Shown piece by piece: positions 1-8,909 of a stretch of 64,000 bases of DNA. Position 1 is the stretch's first letter. Every line of letters begins with the position of its first letter. Under the pieces are notes generated by a model that was not told the DNA's origin, searched no databases, and worked only from the letters and a program-made list of their open reading frames with translations. Made by a program: the position numbers and the translations under genes. Location of the stretch: assembly GCA_024227565.1 (NCBI GenBank), contig JAAEUE010000128.1:1-64000 (forward strand), given 5' to 3'. The DNA is from Alphaproteobacteria bacterium. Lineage in GTDB: Bacteria > Pseudomonadota > Alphaproteobacteria > Rhizobiales > CAJQND01.

Positions 1-81
1 CATGGATTCTCCCCGTTTCCAGCGATCCCATATCTCAGCCTTCTGTTCGGCTGTAAAATAGATCCGACGCTTGTAACTCAT
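1..81 (-). mobile_element. IS30-family transposase, N-terminal fragment cut by window edge
   Basis: The first 27 codons of a minus-strand gene run off the left edge, starting MSYKRRIYFTAEQKAEIWDR. This Tyr/Lys/Arg-rich start followed by KAEIWDRWKRGES is what I know from the N-terminal helix-turn-helix of alphaproteobacterial IS30-type transposases, which cut and paste or copy an IS through a DDE domain that is not visible here. The element end should lie just right of the gene, roughly 90-135, but no inverted repeat can be fixed from one end. Whether the rest of the transposase is intact cannot be seen. The family call rests on a short stretch and is moderately sure. Confidence 0.65.
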
Positions 82-189
82 TCCAACACTCCATCTTTCC
101 ATCAAAGATTAAAGTGTTGCGTCGACCCATTGAGATCACCGGGGCAAAGCCGACGTTCTCCCGCGCAATGCCAGATGGGAGCAAGCCGC

Positions 190-1350
190 CTAGGCGATCT
201 TGTAAGCCTCCAGAAAGCCCCGGTCGATCTCAATGCCGAGCCCCGGTCCGGACGGCAACGCGACCGTACCCTTATTCTTCGCCACCTGGCCTTGAATGTT
301 CAGCGGCTCAGCCAACATCTCGTCGCGGAACTTGTTGAGCGTTGTATCAAACTCCAACATGGGTTGAGCCTGGAACAGACCACCCGGCAGATCCGGCATG
401 GCGGTGATGAGATGCATGTTGGTGGCCACCGCCACGGCAGAGCCCCACACATGGTTGATCACCGGGGTGAAATGAGCGTGGCACAGCGCCAGAACCTTCA
501 TATACTCTGATATCCCGCCCAGGCCGCACACTTCCGGCTGGGCAATGTCCACGCAGCGGTTCTCCAGCAAGGGCCGCCAGCCCCAGCGCGTGAACTCCGC
601 CTCGCCGCCTGAAATGTTGACCTTCAGCCCGGCCCGGAGCTCGCGGTAGCCGGCATGGTCTTCCGGCGCCACCGGCTCTTCAAACCAATAGACATCCAGC
701 TCTTCCAGGGCGCGGCCCACATAGAAGGCATCGTTGGTTGTGTAGCAATGATTGGCATCCACCATGAACCGGAAGCCGTCACCCACCCCGCGGCGCACCG
801 CCTCCACCAACTTCACATCCTCGCGGGGCCCGAGCCCCACCTTCATCTTTGTGGCGCGAAAGCCGGCGTCTTTGATGCGGGCGGCTTCCTCTTCGAACGC
901 ACCGGCCAGATCGGCCACCTTGCGCAGCATCATGCCATAGCCATAAACATTCAGTCTCTCGCGGCATTTGCCGCCAATCAGGTCATAGAGCGGCAAACCG
1001 GCCACCTTGCCGGCAATGTCCCACAGCGCAATGTCGATGCCGCTGAGGGCCTGGATCGGCATGCCCTTCTGGCCGTGATCGCGCATCAGGTTGTAGGCCT
1101 TGTTCCAGAGGAGCTCGCGGTCCAGCGGCGAATGGCCCAGGATCATTGGCTGGATCACCTGTTCCACGATGGTCTTGTTGGCGAGCGCCACATTGCCTGG
1201 CCCGAAGCATTCGCCCCACCCTGTGATCCCTTCATCGGTTTCCACCTCCACCAGGTGGGCGGTGCGCTTGGCGTACCATTGCTGGGAATAGCCCAACTCC
1301 TCGCCCAGATCGTGCTGCAGGATGTGGCTGGTGACTTTGGTGATTTTCAT
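190..1350 (-). CDS. Mandelate racemase/muconate lactonizing enzyme family protein (enolase superfamily)
   Basis: A 386-residue enolase-superfamily enzyme, which abstracts a proton alpha to a carboxylate with Mg2+ help, usually as a sugar-acid dehydratase, racemase or cycloisomerase in the cytoplasm. The N-terminal capping domain is followed by the barrel, with the Lys pair region ATKMKVG, metal-ligand VDANH, FEEP and SGGEAEF, and the late general base in PVINHVWGS. That order is the mandelate racemase subgroup. The start MKITKVTSH is chosen because family members begin there; an upstream ATG at 1395 would add 15 residues. The substrate cannot be read from sequence. It lies divergently from the 2OG oxygenase at 1518. 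Confidence 0.88.
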   Translation of the reverse strand: MKITKVTSHILQHDLGEELGYSQQWYAKRTAHLVEVETDEGITGWGECFGPGNVALANKTIVEQVIQPMILGHSPLDRELLWNKAYNLMRDHGQKGMPIQALSGIDIALWDIAGKVAGLPLYDLIGGKCRERLNVYGYGMMLRKVADLAGAFEEEAARIKDAGFRATKMKVGLGPREDVKLVEAVRRGVGDGFRFMVDANHCYTTNDAFYVGRALEELDVYWFEEPVAPEDHAGYRELRAGLKVNISGGEAEFTRWGWRPLLENRCVDIAQPEVCGLGGISEYMKVLALCHAHFTPVINHVWGSAVAVATNMHLITAMPDLPGGLFQAQPMLEFDTTLNKFRDEMLAEPLNIQGQVAKNKGTVALPSGPGLGIEIDRGFLEAYKIA

Positions 1351-1517
1351 TTGAGAAGACTTCGTCTTGGGAAGGGGCGCATGCGCCAAATTCATAGCAA
1401 ATCTGCCGCATGGCTCCAACGGGCTTGGTGAGTTGCGCAGAATCACAAGAAACGGGTCGCTGACGCCAGGGCCTTGTGGGAAGACAATGCAGAGGGGCCA
1501 TGAGAACAGGTGACGCA

Positions 1518-2216
1518 ATGATTGATAAGGTAACAACCGCAAACTGGGCCCGCATATCAGACGAACTGGATGCCGATGGGCATGCCATGATCGGGCCGGT
1601 GCTGGGCCCAGACGAGTGCCTGGAGCTGAGCGGCGCCTATGATGATGAGGAGCGCTACCGCAGCCACATCCACATGCGGCGCCATGGCTTTGGGCAGGGC
1701 GAGTATAAATATTTCTCCTACCCCTTGCCGCAGGAAGTGGCCGCGTTGCGCACCGCGCTTTACTCACATCTGGCGGAAATTGCCAACCGGTGGGAGAGCC
1801 AGCTGGGGACAGACCGGTCCTATCCACGCGGCCATTCTGAAATGCTCAAACGCTGCCATGACGATGGCCAGGCCCGCCCCACCCCGTTGATCCTCAAATA
1901 TGGCGTTGGTGACTACAACTGTCTCCACCAGGACCTCTACGGCGAGCATATGTTCCCGATCCAGGTGGTCATTCTGCTGAGCGGGGAGGCCGACTTTGAG
2001 GGCGGCGAGTTCGTGCTGACAGAACAGCGCCCGCGCATGCAGTCGCGTGCTGAGGTCGTGCCGCTCAGGACCGGCTGCGCTGTTGCCTTTGCCGTGAACG
2101 AACGGCCAAAGCTCGGCACCAGAGGGTACTACCGCGTCAAGCAACGCCACGGCGTCAGCCGCCTCAGGGCCGGGAACCGCCTGACCCTCGGCATCATCTT
2201 CCACGACGCCAAGTGA
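1518..2216 (+). CDS. 2OG-Fe(II) oxygenase
   Basis: A 232-residue protein with the jelly-roll core of prolyl-4-hydroxylase-like Fe(II)/2-oxoglutarate oxygenases. The iron facial triad appears as CLHQDLYGEH (HxD) and a distal His in RHGVSRL, with the following Arg placed to bind 2-oxoglutarate. FEGGEFVLTEQ between them is a typical core strand of the family. ATG at 1518 is preferred, and ATG at 1500, preceded by AGAGGGG, is an equally possible start. It is convergent with the FAD oxidase at 2229, only 12 bases away. The substrate is unknown. Confidence 0.82.
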   Translation: MIDKVTTANWARISDELDADGHAMIGPVLGPDECLELSGAYDDEERYRSHIHMRRHGFGQGEYKYFSYPLPQEVAALRTALYSHLAEIANRWESQLGTDRSYPRGHSEMLKRCHDDGQARPTPLILKYGVGDYNCLHQDLYGEHMFPIQVVILLSGEADFEGGEFVLTEQRPRMQSRAEVVPLRTGCAVAFAVNERPKLGTRGYYRVKQRHGVSRLRAGNRLTLGIIFHDAK

Positions 2217-2228
2217 GGGCGGGCAGGC

Positions 2229-3824
2229 CTAGGCGCTGACGATCACGCCCGGGTTCATGATCCCCGCCGGATCCAGCGTGGCCTTCACCGCGCCAAGCGC
2301 CTGGCCGAACAGCGCAGGCCGCTGGGTTTCGTACCAGTGCATGTGATCGCGCCCCACCGCATGATGGTGGGTGATGGTGCCGCCGGCTTTGATCAACGCA
2401 TCCGAGGCGCGCTTCTTGATCTCCAGCCATTGTTCGGCAAGCACCTCATGGCGGCCCTGGCCAACGAAGGTGTAATAGGGTGCCGGGCCATCTGGATAAA
2501 CGTGCGTGAAACGTGTGCTGACCGTGGCCGGCCCGCCGGTCACCTCTTCAACTGCGCTGCGCGTGGCGCCCACCACTGCGCTGTGGAACGCGGCGAAGCG
2601 GTCCCAGGTGATGGCGGTTTCAAACGTATCGTGAATGATGCCCGCAGAAACCACAGGGGGCCGAAAGTGGGGCATCTTGATGAAGGCGGTGCGCCAGGCG
2701 CCGGCGGTTCCAGATGTGTGTCCGCCGCCGTCATCTTCGTCGCTTTCGGGTTTGCCGCCGTGATCGCCGCAAATCTCCATGGCCCGCGCCATCCAAGCGT
2801 CCACCGGGTGATCGGCATTTTCAAAGGCCAAGACAACGATCGTGCTCTTGCCATCGCCAAACCCGCTCAAATCGGCTTCGCCCGCGTCAAGCAGACGGAC
2901 ATTGGATGGGTAGAGACCTGATTGCGATATCACGCGGATGGTCTCCACCGCATCTTCAAGCCGCTCAAACAGTACTGCCGTTGAGGCCCGGAACGTGGGC
3001 CGGTCCTGCAGGCGCATCCAGGCTTCCGTGATGATGCCCAGAGAGCCTTCAGAGCCGATCATCATCCGGTCCGGGCTGGGGCCTGCGCCCGATCCCGGCA
3101 ACCTGCGGCTCTCCATTACGCCGGCCGGTGTGAGGCTGCGGGTGCTTTCCACGAAATCATCAATATGGGTGTAGAGGGTGGCGAAATGACCGCCTGACCT
3201 TGTGGCGATCATGCCGCCCAGGGTTGCCATTTCAAAACTCTGAGGGAAGTGGCGCATGGTCAGGCCATCGCCGCGCAGCGCCCGTTCAATTTCCGGCCCC
3301 GTGGCGCCGCCCTGAATGCGGGCCGTCCGGCTTTTGCGGTCTACCTCAACCACCTTGTTCAGCGCTGTTAAGTCGAGCGACACCGTGCCATTGAACGCAG
3401 CTCCCACCGCCGGCTCAACACCTCCAACAACACTGGAGCCGCCGCCATAGGGGATCACCGCAACCTTTTGGCCAGAAGCCCAACTCATAAGCTCGCTGAT
3501 CTGATCTTCATTTTGCGGCCGGGCCACAAAGTCCGGCGCGTTCTGGTACTCGCCCTCGAACATGCGCACAAAGTCGGGGTAGGATTGGCCATAGGTGTGG
3601 GTCAACCGCTCAAAACGGTCCGCGGAGCTGAACGCTGCGAGCTGTGCCGGCACATCCACGCGCGGGGCGGGCAACTGGGCTGCGTCAGCGGGAGGAAGCC
3701 TCTTGCGGGTGAACTCGGCGCCGCCGAAGCGCTTTGAATAGCTGGCAAGCAGGACCGTTTCTTCTTCAGGTGTGAGGCCGTCACCCTCAAAACCCCAGCC
3801 GCAATAATTGAGTTTACGGGCCAT
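2229..3824 (-). CDS. FAD-binding oxidase, alkyldihydroxyacetonephosphate-synthase-like
   Basis: A 531-residue FAD-linked oxidase of the vanillyl-alcohol-oxidase/PCMH fold. FAD-binding signatures are VIPYGGGSSVVGGVEP and ATLGGMIATRSGGHFATLYTH, followed by GSEGSLGIITEA. The C-terminal substrate cap holds GGTITHHHAVGRDHMHW, a His-rich stretch matching the active-site region of alkyl-DHAP synthases, and the N-terminus has GWGFEGDG as in that group. Eukaryotic homologues make ether lipids by swapping an acyl for an alkyl chain on DHAP. The bacterial members next to sugar-acid enzymes may instead oxidise a hydroxy acid, so the substrate stays open. Confidence 0.85.
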   Translation of the reverse strand: MARKLNYCGWGFEGDGLTPEEETVLLASYSKRFGGAEFTRKRLPPADAAQLPAPRVDVPAQLAAFSSADRFERLTHTYGQSYPDFVRMFEGEYQNAPDFVARPQNEDQISELMSWASGQKVAVIPYGGGSSVVGGVEPAVGAAFNGTVSLDLTALNKVVEVDRKSRTARIQGGATGPEIERALRGDGLTMRHFPQSFEMATLGGMIATRSGGHFATLYTHIDDFVESTRSLTPAGVMESRRLPGSGAGPSPDRMMIGSEGSLGIITEAWMRLQDRPTFRASTAVLFERLEDAVETIRVISQSGLYPSNVRLLDAGEADLSGFGDGKSTIVVLAFENADHPVDAWMARAMEICGDHGGKPESDEDDGGGHTSGTAGAWRTAFIKMPHFRPPVVSAGIIHDTFETAITWDRFAAFHSAVVGATRSAVEEVTGGPATVSTRFTHVYPDGPAPYYTFVGQGRHEVLAEQWLEIKKRASDALIKAGGTITHHHAVGRDHMHWYETQRPALFGQALGAVKATLDPAGIMNPGVIVSA

Positions 3825-4137
3825 GCTTCCACCTCCTCATCTTGATTTGGCTTTGAAGCTAACCCGTTGTTTGTGGAGGCCGCAAGTTTTAGCCGCCCGC
3901 TGCCGCTTTCACCGCCCAGGGGCCAGGGGCCAGGGGTCGGTGTCGTCGAGGACATAGACAGGGATAACTGGCCCACGCTTTGCGGCGTGCGCCAGAGCCG
4001 GATGATCAGAGACCCGCAGGTCGTTACGAAACCAAACCACAGTTGTCATTGCCCACATGTCCTACAAATGCATGTGTCCCTCAACCACAAAAGGCGAGGG
4101 CCGCAATAAATAGGTAGGTTGCAAGGCTAAGGCTGGG
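3825..4137. other. Intergenic stretch without a gene
   Basis: About 313 bases upstream of the FAD oxidase (minus strand) and downstream of the JmjC-like gene. It should carry the promoter of the FAD oxidase. The only structure I see is a short run of three AGGGGCC-like heptamers near 3915-3936. No stem-loop followed by a T run and no convincing open frame was found. Confidence 0.5.
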
Positions 4138-5070
4138 TCACTTCAAATAAGCGGCAACATCCTGCATGCCGTTGGGCCGGGCCGGATCGATGTGGAAATC
4201 GATCTTGCGGACGAATTCAGAAGCTTTGTTCAGCTTCATTTTCTTCCAGGCCAAAGTGAGCGCGGCCTTGGGATAGACCGACAAGCCGCTCGTGTCGCGG
4301 TTGCGTGGTGCATAACCGAGATGGTTGCGCAAAATGCCGTTGGCATAGTTGACCGCATAGGCGTTGCGAATGTCGTTGCTCCAATGTTCGGTGGTCACCG
4401 AGATGTTGAGGCAATCCTCATTGACCACACGGTGTGGGCCGTTCAGTGGCCAGTGCAACATGTCGCCGGGTTTCAAATCGTGAATTTCGGCATGGGCATC
4501 GAACCAGGTCTCGAAGGGCATCTCTTCTTCCTGAGTGCCCATCACAATGTTTTCGATGCTCTCAGGCTCCAGGAACGGCGCTGTGTTGGGATAGAGGTAG
4601 ACCCGTTTGCGGCCGGCGATCTGCCAGAGGGCCTGGCCTGGTATATCTGCGTGATAATAGACCTGCGCGCCTGGCGAGGAGACCAGAATGCCCAGGTTGT
4701 GCCTATAGGTGTGCAAGCCCGGCACCAGGGCCTCGAACTCGGCGAAGATCTCGTTCAACAGCGCGTCGTAGCGTGGGTCGACCTCCATCACCCGGCGCAA
4801 ATTGATCCACATGCGGCCTTTGGAGATGGCTTGCAGAACCTGCTTGCCCGAGTTTCCGGCCACATTGCCCTCCCGCCAAACCTTGTTGCGCGGGTCAGGT
4901 CCCATGCTGTTGAGGTTGTATTTGTCCTCCGGATACTCATCGATCAACGCCGCAATGGCCTCTTCACTGAACAGGCCGGTTTCTGCCAGGCGGTGGCCAA
5001 GCTTGATGGTGTGGTTGCCGAACAATGCAGTGTGCCGGTCGGTCCAGCCGGTGAAAAGGTTGGGGGTCAT
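4138..5070 (-). CDS. JmjC/cupin-like oxygenase domain protein
   Basis: A 310-residue protein with a JmjC-like cupin core. The putative iron-binding HxD is in YYHADIPGQALWQIAG and the distal His in WPLNGPHRVVN. The stretch GRKRVYLYP between them is the usual JmjC strand pattern. Cytoplasmic JmjC hydroxylases modify proteins or small molecules using Fe(II) and 2-oxoglutarate, but the target here is unknown. It is transcribed directly after the CelD-type acyltransferase with 26 bases between them, so the two probably form an operon. I recognise the fold, not the function. Confidence 0.75.
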   Translation of the reverse strand: MTPNLFTGWTDRHTALFGNHTIKLGHRLAETGLFSEEAIAALIDEYPEDKYNLNSMGPDPRNKVWREGNVAGNSGKQVLQAISKGRMWINLRRVMEVDPRYDALLNEIFAEFEALVPGLHTYRHNLGILVSSPGAQVYYHADIPGQALWQIAGRKRVYLYPNTAPFLEPESIENIVMGTQEEEMPFETWFDAHAEIHDLKPGDMLHWPLNGPHRVVNEDCLNISVTTEHWSNDIRNAYAVNYANGILRNHLGYAPRNRDTSGLSVYPKAALTLAWKKMKLNKASEFVRKIDFHIDPARPNGMQDVAAYLK

Positions 5071-5096
5071 GATCTTGGCCTCCGTTTTTAGCAGGT

Positions 5097-6344
5097 CTAT
5101 TTGATGGCTACAGATCCGTTGGATTTGGCGCCGATCGCAGAAACCAGCATCCGGCGTTTTTCATCCGGCAACACCTCCAGCGTGTTCTTAAGCGCCGGTC
5201 TGAGGCGCTTCACCCAAAGTTCGGTGCGCGCGACCCCAAGAACTGATTGAGCCACCACGTGAGAGAGCAAAGGCACCTCAATGTTTGACCAATCGTCCTT
5301 GTAGCTGCTGGCATTGCCCAACAGGTCGTATGAATTCAAGTTGTTCTCGATGGCCCATCGCAGCATCAGATCCATCTCGATCTTGCCGGGCGAATAGCCT
5401 CTGAGCTCCCAATCGAAAGCGCCGAGGTAGCTCACGTAATCTCCGCCACGTTCAAAACCGATCTCGATCGATACCGGCTTGTCGTCCAAGCTTAATACGC
5501 CGGCAAGAGCACGCCCGGCCTGGCCGGGTGAAACAGGAAGGCCGGACAGAAAAGCCTCATTGCCCGGCATGCTCAGCGCGCGGCTTACCTTGCCGGTGTT
5601 GGCGAGCCAAGCGTCTTTCATTTTCAACGCCTCAGCCACGGCACTTCGGTAGGCCGGCGTGCCGCCTTCCACCACGGAACACTCCAGCTCACCGTGTGTG
5701 GCCAGCTTGCGATGGCGCCTGCCACGGCTGCGCCGTGCCGACTTCGACCAAGTGTCCACGTAGTCCTGAACGGTATCAAATCGGCCAAGATCCATGATTG
5801 AGCTTAGATTGGCGGGATCGGCGCTGTCTTCTTCGTTGAACAGGACGCGGGCAAGAGCACTTGAGGCCGGAATATCAGGCAATTCGATAGTGTCGATGCG
5901 CGGTAAACGCTTGATATGGCCCCAGCACGCGGCAATGGCAGCGTCGGCCCGCTCGCCTGGTTCGGCCATCACATTGCCATACTGCCCATGCGGCCAGCTC
6001 AACCAGGTCAACGTGCTCAGGCCCATAGGCCCTTGCTCGACCATCAGCGGCCAGATCAACACAGGTTCGCCGCGTTCGCTGGCGGTGAATATGCGCGCTT
6101 GCGGCTTTGTATCGTTTTCCTGTTGGGCGCCGAATACAGAGAGCCAAGCGGCGCACCAATCATAGGTTTGAAAATACGCAAAGCTTTGCGGCGTGTTGTT
6201 CTCCAGGGTGCGCCATGCGGGCTCAAGTGCGTGCAGTCCTTCCAGGTCCGTGACCAGATCGAAGGAAAGGTTTGGGTGCGCCAATGGAAGCTCTGAGACG
6301 CTGCCTTTTGGTGTTTCTACGGTGCTGTTATTCGAATCAAACAT
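5097..6344 (-). CDS. CelD/BcsL-type GNAT acyltransferase
   Basis: A 415-residue member of the double-GNAT CelD/BcsL family. This family is often named from cellulose synthesis clusters and also acts in FemAB-like aminoacyl or acyl transfer. Recognisable pieces are the N-terminal FAYFQTYDWCAAWLSVFG, the basic stretch KSARRSRGRRHRKL, and the C-terminal GNAT region YSPGKIEMDLMLRWAIEN followed by YDLLG. There is no signal peptide. It is the first gene of a probable pair with the JmjC-like gene, suggesting acylation and hydroxylation of the same product. That is inference from neighbourhood only. Confidence 0.78.
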   Translation of the reverse strand: MFDSNNSTVETPKGSVSELPLAHPNLSFDLVTDLEGLHALEPAWRTLENNTPQSFAYFQTYDWCAAWLSVFGAQQENDTKPQARIFTASERGEPVLIWPLMVEQGPMGLSTLTWLSWPHGQYGNVMAEPGERADAAIAACWGHIKRLPRIDTIELPDIPASSALARVLFNEEDSADPANLSSIMDLGRFDTVQDYVDTWSKSARRSRGRRHRKLATHGELECSVVEGGTPAYRSAVAEALKMKDAWLANTGKVSRALSMPGNEAFLSGLPVSPGQAGRALAGVLSLDDKPVSIEIGFERGGDYVSYLGAFDWELRGYSPGKIEMDLMLRWAIENNLNSYDLLGNASSYKDDWSNIEVPLLSHVVAQSVLGVARTELWVKRLRPALKNTLEVLPDEKRRMLVSAIGAKSNGSVAIK

Positions 6345-6637
6345 GTCTCACTTCCGGCTCTAGAAAATACGTTGAGCCGAGCGTTGCAAAATAAATGCCA
6401 CTTTTCAGCCATCCAGGCGCCGCAAAACCTTAGATTGCCAATTGACCTGCCATGCTGAGCAATGCGCTCTGGGTGAATTCGTCTGCGGGGAACATCATTT
6501 CGATCTTTAGCTCCGCCAAGGCGATGTCTTCTGCGGTGCCAAACTGCGCAAGGGTTGAGAAAAACGAGAACACCATGCCATTGGCCCGGTAACGGGCTGG
6601 AATAACGGCTGGAAGCATCCTGTCTGCGCCCGTGTGA

Positions 6638-7030
6638 TTGGCCTTACTGAGGGTTTGGCTCAGCTTGTTGGCGGCTGCTGTTGTGCCGGCGCTGTCCTAT
6701 CCGGCTGTGTTCTTCCTGGACCTTGCTCTGTGGCCACTGGATGGTGCCCAGAGCCTGGCTGCCCCTGAAACCAGGTTGTTGTGTGCAGTGGGCGTCGGCA
6801 TGCTGGTTGGCTGGGGCGCGTTGCTCTACCTTTTGGCCGACCAGGTTTATCTCCATGAACCCGCGCTGGTCCGCAAAATTGTGCTGGTCAGCATCTGCAG
6901 CTGGTTTGTGGTTGACTCGATGGGCTCCATCGCCGCCGGCGCGCCCATGAATGCACTGTTCAATATTGGGCTCTTAGCGCTGTTCGCGCTCCCGGTATTG
7001 AAGACTCAAAGCCCCCAAACCCAATCATAA
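6638..7030 (+). CDS. Small integral membrane protein, unknown function
   Basis: A 130-residue protein with about four hydrophobic helices: residues 5-30, 45-67, 80-100 and 104-122. Between helices are a few charged residues and a Gln/Ser/Thr tail. The only in-frame start after the stop at 6635 is TTG at 6638 or an internal codon, so the exact N-terminus is uncertain. It resembles small conserved membrane proteins of alphaproteobacteria, but I cannot name a family. A stem-loop at 7055 follows it. The gene is supported by the clean membrane pattern and its fit between neighbours. Confidence 0.6.
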   Translation: MALLRVWLSLLAAAVVPALSYPAVFFLDLALWPLDGAQSLAAPETRLLCAVGVGMLVGWGALLYLLADQVYLHEPALVRKIVLVSICSWFVVDSMGSIAAGAPMNALFNIGLLALFALPVLKTQSPQTQS

Positions 7031-7054
7031 TCGGCGGGAATATGCGGCAATTTT

Positions 7055-7078
7055 GCTCTCCTGCTCCGGCAGGAGAGC
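7055..7078 (+). terminator. Perfect 10-bp stem-loop, possible terminator
   Basis: GCTCTCCTGC pairs with GCAGGAGAGC around a TCCG loop, 25 bases after the stop of the small membrane protein. Only three T residues follow, so intrinsic termination would be weak. It may also serve as a 3' stabilising hairpin. Confidence 0.5.
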
Positions 7079-7188
7079 TTTGCACGTAAATCGACCTCCC
7101 AATTTCTCTGCACCCTGCTATAAGGGCCACAATTCAAACGTGGCACGGACGGCAAGTGCGGGAGTTCCGACCCCGCAACCTCAGACAC

Positions 7189-8187
7189 ATGTTGATGCGG
7201 ACGAAAAAAAGCGCTGGCGAGCCGTTGCGGGCATCGCTGGTCAGCGTACCGGGAAATGAAATTGTTCCCGGTGCTGCAGTTGGCACGGTCCACGCGGCCG
7301 ATGGCACCGCTTTGCGCTATGCAATCTGGGGCGAGGAGATGCGTGCGCCCAAAGGCACGGTGTGTCTGCTGCAGGGGCGCGGCGAGTTCATTGAAAAGCA
7401 TTTTGAGACCATCTCAGACCTTCTGAGCATGGGATATGCCGTGGCGGCGCTTGATTGGCGCGGGCAGGGCGGGTCTCAACGGCTCACCGCAAATCCCCGC
7501 AAAGGCCACATCGGCAACTTCAAACAGTATGATGAAGACCTTCACGCTTTCATCACCCAGGCCGTGCTGCCCGATTGTCCTCCGCCCTATTTTGGTTTGG
7601 GACACTCCATGGGCGGCAATATCCTCTTGAACGCGGCATTGAAGCGAAATTGGTTTGAGAAGATTGTCGTCACCTCGCCGCTAATAGATCTGTCTGGTGA
7701 TGGCGTACCGCGCGGCTTTGTGAAGCTCGCAGCGACCTTCGCCAAGGCCATGGGTTTCGGGCGCAAGCAGTTGCCCGCACCTTCAGGAGCGGGATTTCCG
7801 TCCTGGGACTTTCCCGACAATCCGTTTACCGGCGACATCACGCGCTTTGAGCGCACCAAACAGGTGATGGAAGAGGCCCCGGAAATTGCGGTGGGCTGGG
7901 CAACGTTCAGCTGGCTTTATGCGGCGCTGCAGGCTATCGATGAATTGGCTGCGGTGAGAAAAGGCACAATTTTGCGCACGCCTGTGCTGATTGTGGCTGC
8001 CGGGCGCGACAGGATCGTGTCAACCCAAGCCTGCCGCGAGTTCTCCACCAGGGTCGCAAACGTCTCCACCATCGTGTTGGAGGGCGCACGCCACGAGATC
8101 CTATTGGAGCGCGACAGCTACCGTGAGCAGTTCTGGGCGGCCTTCAAGGCCTTCATCCACGACCAGGACCCAATGGTTCCCCTCTAA
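7189..8187 (+). CDS. Alpha/beta hydrolase, lysophospholipase/monoacylglycerol-lipase-like
   Basis: A 332-residue serine hydrolase of the PldB/monoglyceride-lipase type, likely releasing fatty acid from lysophospholipid or monoacylglycerol. The oxyanion region is LLQGRGEFIEKH and the nucleophile elbow GLGHSMGGN. The acid is in VAAGRDRIV and the catalytic His in GARHEILLE, in the proper order. DWRGQGGSQR after strand 4 is the family signature. ATG at 7189 is chosen, and GTG at 7156 would add 11 residues. No signal peptide is seen. The 3' end overlaps the convergent glycosyltransferase gene by 4 bases. Confidence 0.87.
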   Translation: MLMRTKKSAGEPLRASLVSVPGNEIVPGAAVGTVHAADGTALRYAIWGEEMRAPKGTVCLLQGRGEFIEKHFETISDLLSMGYAVAALDWRGQGGSQRLTANPRKGHIGNFKQYDEDLHAFITQAVLPDCPPPYFGLGHSMGGNILLNAALKRNWFEKIVVTSPLIDLSGDGVPRGFVKLAATFAKAMGFGRKQLPAPSGAGFPSWDFPDNPFTGDITRFERTKQVMEEAPEIAVGWATFSWLYAALQAIDELAAVRKGTILRTPVLIVAAGRDRIVSTQACREFSTRVANVSTIVLEGARHEILLERDSYREQFWAAFKAFIHDQDPMVPL

Positions 8188-8909
8188 ACGGAAACCTTTG
8201 CAAGGTTGCCCGCGCGCTTGCGGGAACGCCAGGCGGTTTTGAAGATCGTGCCCAGAATGGCATGGCCGGCCAATATTGTGCCGCGCAATGTGCCGGAAAT
8301 CTTCGAATGGCCGATCCGCGCCCGGTAGTCCACTGGCACTTCGCGTATACGCAGGTTCTCCTGAAGCGCGCGCAATTGCATTTCAACAGTCCAGCCGAAC
8401 GCCTTGTCGCGCATGTTGATGCGCCTGAGAGAGTCCGTGCGAATGGCCCTGAACGGCCCCAGATCGGTATATTTGAAATCCCAAAACAGCCTGATCAGGA
8501 AGCAGGCAAGCCAGTTGCCAAACCGCTGCTGAGGGGCCAACGCGCCGCGCTCGCAGCGCCCCAGCGGGCGCGAACCGATGACCAGATCCGCCTGCGACTG
8601 GGCAATGGGATCAACCAGACGGTCCATCTGAGCGGGAAAGTCGCTATAATCTCCATCCACAAACACAACCACATCGCAAGGTCTCAGCGCCGCGATGCCT
8701 GCCAGGCAGGCGGCCCCGTATGCACCCTCACGTTCATGGGTGACGGTGGCGCCATGCGCAGCGGCGATTTCAGGTGTGTCGTCTTCAGAGCCATTGTCGG
8801 CCACCACCACCTCGTCAACCCAGTTTGGTATGGCCTCGAGCACCTTGGCGATGGCGCCTGCCTCGTTCAGAGCGGGAATTACCACGCCCACTTTATGATT
8901 ATGACGCAT
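8184..8909 (-). CDS. Family 2 glycosyltransferase, polyprenyl-phosphate-sugar-synthase-like
   Basis: A 241-residue GT-A enzyme of the dolichol-phosphate mannosyltransferase group. It would transfer a hexose from a nucleotide sugar to a polyprenyl phosphate on the inner membrane face. Signatures are VVIPALNEAG, VVADNGSEDDT and the metal-binding VFVDGDYSDFP (DxD), then GPFRAIR and the C-terminal RIGHSKISGT. It has no long C-terminal membrane domain, only a weakly hydrophobic tail. ATG at 8909 is preceded by GAGGAG at proper distance. It overlaps the 3' end of the GT-C gene by 11 bases, so the lipid-linked sugar probably feeds that enzyme. Confidence 0.88.
   Translation of the reverse strand: MRHNHKVGVVIPALNEAGAIAKVLEAIPNWVDEVVVADNGSEDDTPEIAAAHGATVTHEREGAYGAACLAGIAALRPCDVVVFVDGDYSDFPAQMDRLVDPIAQSQADLVIGSRPLGRCERGALAPQQRFGNWLACFLIRLFWDFKYTDLGPFRAIRTDSLRRINMRDKAFGWTVEMQLRALQENLRIREVPVDYRARIGHSKISGTLRGTILAGHAILGTIFKTAWRSRKRAGNLAKVSV

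Noticed and set aside
6430..6618. Short minus-strand frame of 62 codons between the GNAT gene and the small membrane protein
   Set aside because: No ribosome site, family match or signal; the open frame also runs upstream into the plus-strand gene. Kept only as a weak possibility; the 293-base gap 6345-6637 shows nothing else.
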